A model generated the notes under the pieces. It saw nothing but the letters and a program-made list of their open reading frames with translations, had not been told where the DNA came from and did not search any database. Source: Coturnix japonica (Eukaryota; Chordata; Aves; Galliformes; Phasianidae). From it: a stretch of DNA of 64,000 nucleotides. This document shows, piece after piece, positions 36,901-49,100 of the stretch; positions within the stretch are counted from its first letter, which is position 1; the number at the start of each line of letters is the position of its first letter. A program made the translations under genes and the position numbers. The stretch covers positions 1,302,001 to 1,366,000 of the forward strand of contig NC_029528.1 in NCBI RefSeq assembly GCF_001577835.2, given 5' to 3'.

Positions 36901-39900
36901 CGGGATGAACGAGAACGGGGGTCTGAGCCGAATGTGGGCTGATGTGTGCCTGTTTCCAGTCACTACATAGGGAGCTACAGCTACTGAGCAGCACAGTCTG
37001 CTTTCCCCTGCTGCCTTTACCCCGATGTGCCGCTCAGTCCCCACTCCCAAGGGAACACAGGGTGGAAATATGCTGGTCTATAAAGGCAGGGAGATCCCAC
37101 TGGTGACCATCATGGGACAGAGGCGGTGTAGGAGGATGATTACTGCTATCTAAGGAGGACTAAAAGCAAAATATGAACACCTCTTGGAGCTGCGGGGATT
37201 CAGAGCAGCAGTGATAGGAAGCTGCATCAAGGTTGCAGTGATCAGAGCCCAGTGCATGGTGCAAGGCCAAATCGTTGTGGTCAATGCCTGGTGAGGCTGA
37301 AATGCTGCTATGGTCAAGTCCAGGTTGCTCACAGGGAGTTAAGTTCATTTTTAATTGCTTCTTTAAACATTTTTACACAATTTGTTAAATTTAGGAGACT
37401 TTATTCTTCAACTACAAACCACACAGACAGTAGGTTACACAATGCTAGTGCACATTTTATTCCATTAAAGACAGGAGTTACCAGGTGACGACAACTATGT
37501 ATTTATACCTGCTTTAAGGTATCTGATAAGCCAGTGTCAGATCTTACCGATGATAAGAGGTTACACAAAGAGACCCAGGTAAATGTGATAGAGGAGAGTT
37601 GAGGCTGAGTGCTATCAGTGGGAGCCAGCCAGTTGTGCTTCCCCATCTTCGGGTCAGAGCTGTATGTGCACCTCCCAGCTCGGGTGAGCACACAGGTCCC
37701 ACAGTGAGCCCCACCGAGCATCTGACACACAAAACTCACTGAAGATCGCAGTGAAAGCCTTAGGTTTCTCATCAGAAATACACTTACTTTCTGCCAATGG
37801 CTACTAAGCCAATTCTGTTTTCTTCAGCTTTACAACTAAACATTTAGTAACTTGCCAGAATCTGGCACTCCTGCCCTCCAGATTCATCCCCATCTGATTC
37901 TTCAGCAGGTTGTTTCTCTTTGAGTTCCTTCAGAAATGCCTGTTCTGGCCTGGGAAGGATACAGTCAGAGGACAGAAATACTCCTTGCAAGTGCTTCATC
38001 AGCTGAAGCAATCTCATTTTCTCATTCTGACTGTGCTCAGACACACTCAGTCCATGTAAGAACATCACATTCTTGGCAACAATGCATTCCACTCTTGCAC
38101 TGTTTCTTTAATTTGCTATTAAAAACACTTAAATATGACACCAGCTTTTGATCAATGGTAAAAGCAAGAAAAACGAGACCAATTAAAACAAGGTATTTAA
38201 AAAACCCACAATCCTCTTCCTTATTTAAAAATAATAATAATAAAATGGAATCTAGTTTTAAGATACTACAAAGTTCAAGAATATAAAAATATTTACCTTT
38301 CAGAAAGGTTTACCTTTCAGAAATACCTAAGCCAACAATCACATAAAAGAAGTATGAACTTAATATAAAAGTCTTCATAAAAATACAGGCTGTCTATAGT
38401 CAGACCTGTCCTACGCCAGCAGAAAGGTTTGGTTCAGAAATCTAGTTACACCTAAAGAGTTGTTTGATAGATTAACTTTGCAATAAGGAAAATAAAGAAT
38501 GAAATACTGCTGTCATTAAGGAAATTCCAGTTGGAGAAGGGATGAGGACGTGGGGGCTGTTAGCCTTATGGCACATTACATTTATGGCAAAAAGACAGAA
38601 TGCAGAAAATTAGTATTAAAGGAAGTAGCATTGCCACATCCCAAAGAGCAGCTTGAGATGATTGCACAAGTTCCTTGCATTTTAATGTTATAAACCTTTA
38701 TAGTTGTGCTTGAACTTACAGGGACAGCTTCACTCCTGTGCCAAATGGCAGCACGAGACAAAATGCCGTGAACTCTCACATTAAGAGAGGAGACAGTGTG
38801 CTTTTGTTGGCCTCAACGGAATGTGAATAGCCACTAAATGGTTTTCATAGGAGATAAAAATCAGCCTACCCAGCATGAGAGACTTCATGCGGCCACAAAG
38901 TCCACATACAACCAATAAATAGAAAAGTAAAAGGCATTACACTTCTTTTTTCAAACAGTGCAGTGCTCATAAAACAGTAGTAGCACAAACCTAAGCTCTA
39001 CTACATTCAACTTCTCATCTCATCTAGCTTTGCCAAACATTTATAAAATACATAGATAACCTGTAGGACTTGAAAAAACAAAATACTGCCTTTGTTGGCG
39101 TTACTTTTGCTTTGGAAAAAAAAAGAAAATAAAGAGAAGTATGGTCCCCAATGAGCCCTTTGCAATTCTTAGTAGCTGCACATAAAGATCTCCTGTGCAG
39201 AACACCAGATTTTTGCAAGCATCAAATCTCCTTTGAATCTGTAAATGGTACACAGGTTTTTGTAGAGGATTTCAAAACTGGAAGGTACAGCATAACGTAG
39301 TATATATTCAAAGGAGAAGTGAAATGCTTTGGAAAAGAACCACATAAGGATATAGAAGTTGCTTATGTCAATTTACTGTGAGAAACCCAAAAGCTGAAAA
39401 TGCAGAGCATGTTTGAACAGGACCACTTACTTGACAAAGCCTGTTTCTTTTGCAAGTGGGCATGGCCCATAAAAAGGATGAGCAAGATATAGCCCTAGCT
39501 CAGTCCTTACACCTCAACACTCATGAAGCCCAGTGACTGCAGCAGCATCAGCTTTTATGGGGACAAGTGGATCAGAAGTGGATCCCAGGTCGCATCAAGC
39601 CTTGGTTACAGATTTCAAATGAGGCTGGGATCTTTCCTTTAGAGATACGTGAGATGTTCAAAGAGACACCCAGCTTCCCTTCCTCCAGTCAGTATGCAGT
39701 GAGAGAAAACCACCACCATCACCACTGCTGCCTTCTTTCTATTCTTTAGCAGCTTTCATTGAGTACGTGAATGAGGGCAGTCATTGCTATGTTATGACTC
39801 CTCAAGTCATGTTTAGCACACGCAGACCTCTGTTTCTCAACAGGGGCTGGATCTGCTCACACACTCCAGGAATTAGAACACTGAATTACAAACTAAAAGC

Positions 39901-40074
39901 CCTATGGGAGCAGACAGCATCTGTTCAGGAAATAGTTACATGGGTTTAGTAGCACAAGGGACAATAACTACAGTGCCATAGAGTTGGCTATTGTGTTTTT
40001 GTTTGTTTTCCTGTGGCAGAAAATGCATTTTGAGGTCTTGTTCTTCCAGTCGCTCTGAGTGTGTGCGTCCTTCT
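36900..40074 (-). other. SLC22A4 3'UTR region and spacer to SLC22A5
   Basis: AT-rich, unique-looking sequence after the SLC22A4 stop. Minus-strand poly(A) hexamers occur at 38681-38686 and 38107-38112 (ATTAAA), 37456-37461 and 37400-37405 (AATAAA) and 37350-37355 (ATTAAA), so a 3'UTR of 1.4 to 2.7 kb is possible. No other gene is recognised apart from a curious 82-codon open frame at 37844-38092 on the minus strand. Confidence 0.45.
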
Positions 40075-40144
40075 TCACAACGTTGTTATGAGAGTTTTAG
40101 GACTCTCCTTTGAATTCCTAATGCTGGTGTTTTGTTGCCCATTC
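40075..40144 (-). CDS. SLC22A4: SLC22A4 coding exon 10 (C-terminal tail and stop)
   Basis: Acceptor TTTCAG at 40145-40146. Completes Trp529, then [22 protein letters not shown] and TGA at 40075-40077. Human OCTN1 ends NPKVLITAF, so this short exon is well supported although it gives no long open frame. Confidence 0.9.
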
Positions 40145-43100
40145 CTGAAACTGAAAGCAAGTAAAAGACTGAGAAGGCAGAAAACATTTTACAGAGTGAG
40201 ACCAGACAATGAGCCCTCCATATTAACGCTGCTAAAATAACCATGTTACACTACTAGTATAAACACAGGGCAAAAACAGATTAGAGAAATCTCCTTACCC
40301 TGAAAGCACAATGGCAGCTCCTTTACCAACCAGACACTAGCGACAGGCAATTCCATGTAGCTTTTTTGTTTGGTTGTTTTTTTGCCCTATAAGGGCAAAT
40401 TGTTTTCACTCTCCCTCACAAAGCTGAATGGTATATGGTGTCTATGCAGCTGCACTTCAACTAATTCAGTTTTCTTCTGCACTAATTTCCCACCCATAGT
40501 GGCGGATAGCAAGCTCTGTTTCTACTGCATCAGCACTATGATGTACGACACAGATTTCAGTGGGCATATTTGCTTAGGGTACCCAAAACAGCACCTGGTG
40601 GGAGTCGGCCTTTGTTTGCAGGTGCCCACCTTCAAGCACATCGGTGCTTGGGTTCAGAGCTGTCTGTAGAATTAACAACAGATCTAAAGGGCGCTCTAAA
40701 AGCTTTGATGTTTTGCAATAGATCTGATGAAACATTTTGTCATTGTAAGAAAGAGATCATGTCCAAAGAAGTCCTGAATTCTTGTGGAGGATGGGACGGA
40801 TGAAGGCTGACTTACCATTTCACCTTCAGCATTTGTTCAAAGCTCTCAGGCAGAGCATTGCCATAGCCCTCAGAGAGAAACAGGGTCAGGATCCCTATCA
40901 ACACAGTCAGGCTTCCCATGACGATATATGGCAGGTATCTGTCGTAGGCACCTGGCAGAACACAGGACAGAAGATCAATTATGGGGCCACCTTCAATGAA
41001 CCCACGCATTAAGTCTACTTTTCAGATATCACCGCAGTGCAGAATTCATTTGGAATAATGCAGCAAAGAGGCAAAATTCAGACTAATGGACCATTAGTGG
41101 GGGAACTCTTACATACTTTCCTCTTTGGAAGTAGAAGAAGCACCTGATGGATCTGTAAGTGTCCCTGTTCATTTATAGGAGTTGGACTAGATGACCTTTA
41201 AGGGTTCCTTCCAACTAAAACAATTCTATGATTCTATGAAGCATCACTGCAGACAGACAAGAAGCTCTGATGTTGGTCTGCTCAGCTCCTCATTCAGGAC
41301 ATGAAAGCAGCGGCCCCTGCCAGCAGCCTGCAGTTAGTGCACCAGCATTCAGGCAAAGTGCAGGACGTTCATCACAGTAACACAGAACTTAAGTGGTCTT
41401 TCAGTAAAGGGATTAGCTAGGAATGAAGGCAAGGCAGAGGAAAGACCAAACTGAACTTGACAGCTTTATTTTGTAGTTGGGATATAGCAGCATGCTTTCT
41501 AATGTGAGGAATAAGCTAGGATTAAAATGAAGGCCTCTGGGTATTTCACATTTGGAGCCAAAGTTTGTGATTTGATCTCCTCAGTGCTCATGAGCTGGAC
41601 AAACTGCAAGGGCCTGACTGAGCCCTAGCAAATTTCAGCAGCTCACCAGTTTCTCTTAAAACCTCTTAATATTTAGAAAACCATTCTGATGACTGTAACA
41701 AGACTTTCTAAAGATTGAGCCTATGGGAACCTGTGAGCAAAATGTAACAATAAAAGCTTAATCCTGTCTATGCCCATTACTGCTACATATGCTGAAGCAG
41801 AGTCTGAAGAGCCCAAGAAGCACCAAGGCTATTCTGCCTCTTATTTCACATTTGCATTGCACTGTCTTTGTGCAGCACTCAGAATGGGATGTCAGACTGG
41901 GGAATGAACACTTCTAAGCAAAGACTGAGATTTAAACAGTAAGAAAAAAGGCAAAATGAATGTCAAGGTGCCTGGCTTAGTACAGAACAGTGAAGCCAAT
42001 GTGAGAGAACGGACTTGGAAGACAGCAAATGGAGGGGGCTCACAGTTGAACCCGCACCTCAGAAGCTCAGGTATTTTTATGGGCAATTATGCAGCTCAAG
42101 GCAAGAGTGCAGGATATCTCACCCAGGTAAACGAAGTAGGGAGAAATGATGCTGCCTAGCCTGGAAGCTGTGGACGTAGCTCCGACTGCCATGTTTCTGA
42201 CCAGCGTTGGGTACAGCTCCACACTGTAGACATAAAGCATTGAAAACGCAGCTGTGATACCAAACTTTCCAAGCATCACCAGGCAAACAGACAGGACATT
42301 GAGATCTGGAGGAGAAAGATAAAAATCAAGATGAATAAACAACACTCTTTGCTCATTACTTGTATTATTTTTATCTCCCGTGGACCCTATTGCTGCTTTG
42401 TTTTGTCTTCCCACAGCAGTTGTGTGGGATATTTTGTTTTATTTCGTTTCCAGTTTTGCAGCCTATTAGTCCCATTTGGCTGCAGACCCCCTGCTGAGCA
42501 CCCTGCAGAAGGCACAGGTTATTGTGTACTTTTCAGCTTTTGCTTTACTCCCAATGAAAAGGCATTCTCGAAATAGACCAGAATTCCATATTACACAGTA
42601 ACAAAGCACAAGCGTAAATCCACCCCCTATTCTGCAAAATTCTGTGGAGATTTACACACTGTGAAGTCTTGGAAGCTTGCAGGGAGGTTTCAGCCTCTCT
42701 ACATAACCAAATAAATCACAGTACATTTTTGGCTGGTTCCCCTGGCCTATAAAAAGCTCAGAAATCTGACACAACAATTAAGAACAGTGTGTGACTCAGC
42801 ATATATGTGTGTATTGGAAAAAGAATCACTAACAGCCATCAGCATAAATATGACCTCAGACCCCAAATCTGATCCCAGTAGTTGCACAGAACCACGAGAC
42901 AGAAGCATGAAACATGGCAATGTTTTATTTAATGGGTGTGCTGGATCTCGTACCTGCAGGAACCAGCTTAATGAAGAGGACAACACCTCCTCCCAAAACC
43001 AAGGTGCTGGATATGGAGTAGCGGCGAGGCAGGGAGCGCAGGAGCAGCCAGGCAATGATGTATGCTGGGACTTCAATGACCGCCGAGAGGAAGCAGTTGA

Positions 43101-46100
43101 TGTAGGCATCACCATGCAGGTTTGGAGTGTTGAGGGAAAGGCCGAAGTAACCAACAGAGGTGAAAAACCTGAGGAAAGCAATAATACCAAATGATTCCCG
43201 AAACACTGCGCTCTGAGCACCTCCAGTGTTGCCTCGGAGGTTGCTCCAAAATTCGGATGTCGCAAAGCATCACCACAGACAGTGTGGCTCAGCCAAATCA
43301 CAGGCAGCCCCACCTTTCTAAATCTGCCATCCCTTCCAGTGACCACATCCATGGCAGCTTGCAGACCTCCCATTTCTCTGTCCTTCCTCCACCTTCTACA
43401 CCAAGTATGAGACTCTGTGTAAGCCACCCACTAAGGCTTTTCCCTGCAGGGGGCTCATTAACAGCACAATGACACAAGACTAGGAGGCCTCCCATGCCAA
43501 CTGTGGCATGCTCCACTGATGGGCTCTCCCACCCTCAGCAATCTGCATACATCTGACTTTAATCTTCACAACAGAGCTGGACGTTCAGGTTTCAGACCTG
43601 CTGCCCTGCAGGCATACTGAGTATGCCGGCCAGGTCCCTCCTTGTGGGGAAACAGGCAAACTGTGGCCCCTTTCTGTACCTACAATGCATTACTTGGTCC
43701 TCACTCCTTGTGGTTGCCCAGGCAGGGACCAGGACCTCACAGCTAGAAACTACGTAAGTGCTGGCCTCGGTTTTGGTGCTCATTATGTTACTGAGATGCT
43801 GCCTCAGCTATGAGGCATTTTTCTCTAAATAGAGTCTACAGAGATGGGAACTTAAAAAAAATTACACACACAGGCTGTTGCAGATGGTTTCCTTTCTGTT
43901 TGACACTGAGTCGAGGCTACACATCCACACTTGTGTGCTAATGCAGCGCAGGTGCAGAAGCTATTGCGAGACATGTACCAGCCAAGGGGCCATGTGAGGG
44001 CAGGAACCAAGGCTGAAACTCGCTATCTAAACCTGTGACACGTGCCTTCAAATCAGAGATTGTTCTATTGCCTGGGGACTTTAGGAATACACATTTCCTT
44101 ACCACAAAAGTAATGACATAATAGTAATAGTTGCAATGTTTCGGGTTCGAAATAGGTCCAGAAGGATAGCCTTCTGCTGCTGCTGAGGCTTCGAATCCTG
44201 CATCTGAAGGAAAAAGGAAAACAAAACCAAAAAAATTCCCACACACCTCAGAGCACAATAACCTTTGCATACCAATAGCTCGGGCAGCAGGAAGTTACCA
44301 CTGCACTGGGATAAAGGGCCAGCCCGAGTCCTTAGCGGAGCTGGTCTCTGCACCAGCAGCATTCCTTGGTGGCTTGAGTTTTTGGATTGAAAAAGGCAGC
44401 ACTTGGGACAGCTGCACTGTGCACATAAATTGGATGACCATAACGGCGCATTAACACTTCCTCAAGGATCTAACAGTCCTTCCAGGAGAAACCTCATGAG
44501 CAAAGGCGTTTTTCTGTGCGCATGCTCTTGTGTGCTCAGCTCTCTTCTGCTCATCTTCCAAAAGGGTGGGAGATAAATGCACACCAGTTCAGCTGCATGC
44601 TGCCAGCAGGGGATAATGGGGACTGATGCTGGGCCACAGTGCAGAGGCCAAGGTGAGCAAGCCAGCACCCTGCTGAGGCACAGAGCAGCCCAAGCAGATG
44701 TCAGTGCTGGCAGCCAGGCTTCCTCCCAGCCCCAGAGTGAAGGTGAACTGCCCCAACCCTCCTGTGGGGCTCCCCAGGAGATTTCCCTTTCCTAGGAATG
44801 GATGATGCTTTCTGAGGAACATCTTCACTGTAGCATTTGAACAATACTTCAGCAGGAGGCTTCAGGTGCAGATATCATCCTCAGGCTGCTGTGGACAGGC
44901 TCTTGGGATGCGAGCTTCCCACGAAGAGAGCACAGCTGAGCTGTCGCTTGGTCCCAGATATGCACAGAGTGATGATCAGTACTCAACTTCCAGAGCCTGA
45001 AAGGTCACATCCAGCAGCAAAGATAATGCTTCCAGGGTGCCCATAACTTCCCATAGACGGAACATGCACTTGAATTTACAGCACCACGGATGTTTGGAAA
45101 AGAGATCTTCATCAGCTCAGCCAAAATTTAAGCACCATAACTTGGTGCTGCCAAGCAGAGGGGCAGCGTGCAGCATTTTGCTCCAAGTCTCACAAGGGGT
45201 GTGCAGTGCTTTGCTATTGCTGTACCAGATGTCAGGAGACACAATGCAGAAATTCAGACCCAGCATAGAACCACGGTCACCATCAGCTTGGCCTGGGTTC
45301 TTTCTGAGGCTTCAGGAGCTTCAGAGTAGGACAAAGCTCCTGTAGGGAGGCAGGCACGAAACCCAGCTGTGTCACAGCTGTAGGCAGTCCCTTGGCTTTC
45401 TCTTTTTAACCAGAAAACATGAAATACAAGAAAAAAAAAACACAAAAAAACAGGCCTGCAGAAGATCTTAACGTGATTCAGTGCCTTCACCCTAATCACG
45501 TGCTTTAAGTGCAGCTCCAGCACTTGTTGCTCTGTTCAACCGGAGCATCCCTGGGCTGCACCGACCCTGCACATGTGGACCTGGACTTAGTGCTCACGTG
45601 CAGTTCAGCGAAGGACTGTAGTTAAACTGCAAACAGCTGATGCTGCCCCAAGCTGGAATGGGGTCAAACTGGTCTTCCTCAGGGCTCCTCAGTGCCCCCA
45701 GGGTGAAGCAAGCTGGGTCACCCTTGCCCTGAAAACCATAACCAACTTCCGCTAAAACAGTTTTTCTACTAAAAAGCCAAACCAAGAAGTGAGCCTTGCA
45801 GCTGCTCATCTCTCACCTGCTGCCCCAACACCTACCTGAGGCCAGCAGGCCTGCCAGCCTCTGTCAGCTGCGGCTGGAAGCAAGTTGTGCTGTGCCAGTT
45901 TACTACAAGCCAAAAGCAATAGGATGTGTGACACATACCTCTGTGGCGTCAAAAAGCACAGCTGGGGCTGGAGTGTTGTTTATTTTTGCAGCCTTTCGGA
46001 TAATAACTTCTGCCTCTTTGTATCTTCCCTGGGAGATCAGCCAGCGGGGGGACTCAGGGATGATCCTGCAGTGAGTTTCAGAATAAATGACTCAATGCTT

Positions 46101-49100
46101 TCACCAAAGTAAGGCATTATTTAAACCACATGGATGCACTGTATGAATGATGCTCTCATTTATAGTCAGCAGAGGAGCACGCAGGCAATGCAACCCATCT
46201 CAATGGGACCAGGGGAGGACTGGGGCACATGGGATGTGTGTGTCCTCATGCTGAAGCAGAAGCACAGGCACTTCTCCTTGGGGGCAGCTTTCATTTACCA
46301 CTGTTCCCCAGCATGCTGCACAGTTAGTGCATAGACAGCAAAGATGGGGGCAGCTCAACCAAGGTTTAGCAAAATCATTCTCAGGAAATTGCATACAGTG
46401 TGGGAATGCTTTAAATGTGCAGGGGGTGCATCAAAAAGCTCAGTGTCATAGGAATCTTATGTACAAAACATGACAGTTCCACCACAGATCTGATGCAGGC
46501 TCTTCTAAGCAAAGGATGGTGGCTGGGTCCCTGATGGAAGTTTCCAATCAATTCCAGAACATGCGTAGAGTGAATTAACACAGGACAGAAGGTCTCACCC
46601 TTCCTTAACTAGACCCTCTTCCCTTTCTAACCCAGGCCATTCTGTGATTCTATAATTCCTTTACCGAGCAGCTCTTCAAAGAGTTAACCCATGTCCTGGC
46701 TTTGAGTGCCATGTGAGCTCTGTCACCACTGCATTAGCTCCAAACTGAAAGTGCACTCACAGCAATCTTCTGCATGCTTTGATGGAGATTCCCACCAAAT
46801 TGCAAAGCAGGACACTGAAGCCATGCCTTAGGGACATATTTCACATGCTCACAGTGCCGATCCTGTAGCAGAAATCTGAAGGCTTGCATACAAAACCAAC
46901 CTCCCCATCAAGCAGCAGTTTGGGACAGAAGGATATGCAACTGTGGTGAAGGACTTTGAGACATTTCAAGTTAAATGAGCAAAATAACCCTCAGGGGAGA
47001 ATTGGACCACGTAGCACAGTGAATTGCTGGCCTTTTGCTGAGATTTTGCCCATGAAAAGAAAAGCCCACGGCAGCATCAGGATCAGCAGGTGGTTATCTG
47101 GGCCTAGAACTGGCCAAAAACACAACCAAAAACACAACCAACAAGGAAGCCTCCTTCCCCCTCCTCTCCCCTCCTCCCCCACCTCCACCTCAAAGCAAAT
47201 CCCCTTCACATGGACATAGAAAATCCACCAGAAGGGGATGAGGTGCCCAGGACACCCACACTCACCACCAGAGCGGAACGCAGAGCAGCCCGGGGAGGGT
47301 GAGCGCCAGCAGCAGCATCTGCCAATCTCTGATGAAGTAAGCAAACAGGGGCAGCAACATGTAGCCAATTGCAAAAAATATGCAAACTCCTAACGTAGAG
47401 AATATAATACGAACTGATTTGCCAAGAATTTCTGTTCCTGTTTAAAACAAGGGAGGTCGGATTAGCATTTTAACTCTTCCTGGTCAATCGTGACTATATA
47501 CTTTAGTGCATTTACAAAGAGATGAGCTGAGCAATGTTAGAAAAGAGCAGTTCCCCTTATATGACACTTCAATGGATGCCACCAAGAAGTAATGGTGCAG
47601 TTCCTGTGTTATTGCCATTAGAGCTGACAGATCTAACAGGGCTCAGAGCAATCTGGATCACCACGTCCTCCTCTACTGCAAATTAAAAGAGAAACAGCTG
47701 ACAGTGTCTTTTAATGAAGTCCTCCACTTAACATCTCCCAGAGTTTAAATGAGCTGGGAACAGAAATAATGGCAGCCACGTGGAAATGAAATGTGAAGGC
47801 TCTGTGCTTTGCCCCCAGCAGATGGGAAATACTGATCCCCAATGGCAGCCAATGCCCTCAGCAGCAGCCAGAGTCCCTGTGAAGGTGAATAACCTCTGCC
47901 TGGGGAATGAACTAAGCAGAGAGCTCCTAAATTACCTTTGTTAGCCTCATATCTAAGATACAGATTTCCACAACTGCCTGTTAAGCCCAAACCAGGGCAG
48001 ACTGCAGGAGCTATTTGCTCTGCATTGCTCAGTGCCATGGAGCTCATCCCCTTCCCAGAGCTTTCTGCCCTTGGATTTGAGGTTTCCTAGCTGGCAGGTT
48101 TCCCTCCCCCCATCCCAGTGCAGGGCCACCTGCAGCACATCCAGTTTGGGGTTAACAAGTAATTTGCTGCTGCCCAAGGAAAACTGGTCTGTGGGTGGGA
48201 ACCAGTGCTGCTTTATCTCTGGGAACAGAAGGCTGCACTGCCAGCAGCACGCTGTGGCTGCAGGGCATGAAACACAAGCAGCAAGGTCCCTGATAGCGCT
48301 CTGTGGCTGAATTCAGCATCACCATATGACAGCAGAAGCTGTGTGACACAGCCTGGGGCCAGTGCCACACCTAGCAATAAAAACTAGGGATGTTGTAAAC
48401 CTTCCCTGGAGGTGTGCAAGGCCATGGATGGGTCCTGGGCAGCCCAAGCTGGTGGGGAGTAGCCAACACATGGCAGGGGTGGAGGTGGGGGGGCTGTGAG
48501 ATCCCTTCCAATGAAACCATTCCATGATCCTTTTATAAACATAATGTAAAAATAGAGGGCTTGTGGCACTACCAAGCCAATATGAACTGCCAGCTACTAC
48601 TTCCTTCTGCTCCTCCTCTGCCCTCATCCTCCCAGCCAGGAAACAGCAATTCTGGGCTGAGACCAGCACACCTTCACAAACTGGTGTTGTTTTACAGTCT
48701 CAGCACCTGAACATGGACATTTTGAACACAGCCCTACAGCTCTGCCAGGAGCTTCAGCAGCATCCCCTAACTGCAGCTCCACAGACACAGCACTGCCCCA
48801 CATTTCAACCTGGGAAAACACAGAGAGATTTTGTGGCCATCCAGGGCCTGCAGCTACCCAGCCATCAGGGTCACTTTTGCTGCCCAAAGTCCCTGACTCT
48901 GTACAAGCAGTTCCCCTGGCAGATGCAGCATAATGGATGCAGGGTGATGCTGGTAGCCTCAAACTGGCCCCAACTAACCCCTTCACAGTCCCAAATAATG
49001 CAGCATGAGGGACAAAGCCGACCTCAGGATGGAAGGAGGTGACAGCAGCTGGCTGAGATGCAGTGCTGCACAAGGAGCATGGCTATGTGCTGTCCATGGC

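Noticed and set aside
36035-36970. 311-codon plus-strand open frame over SLC22A5 exon 1
   Set aside because: Antisense shadow of a GC-rich exon. The same shadow appears over SLC22A4 exon 1 (53676-54587) because the two exons are nearly identical.
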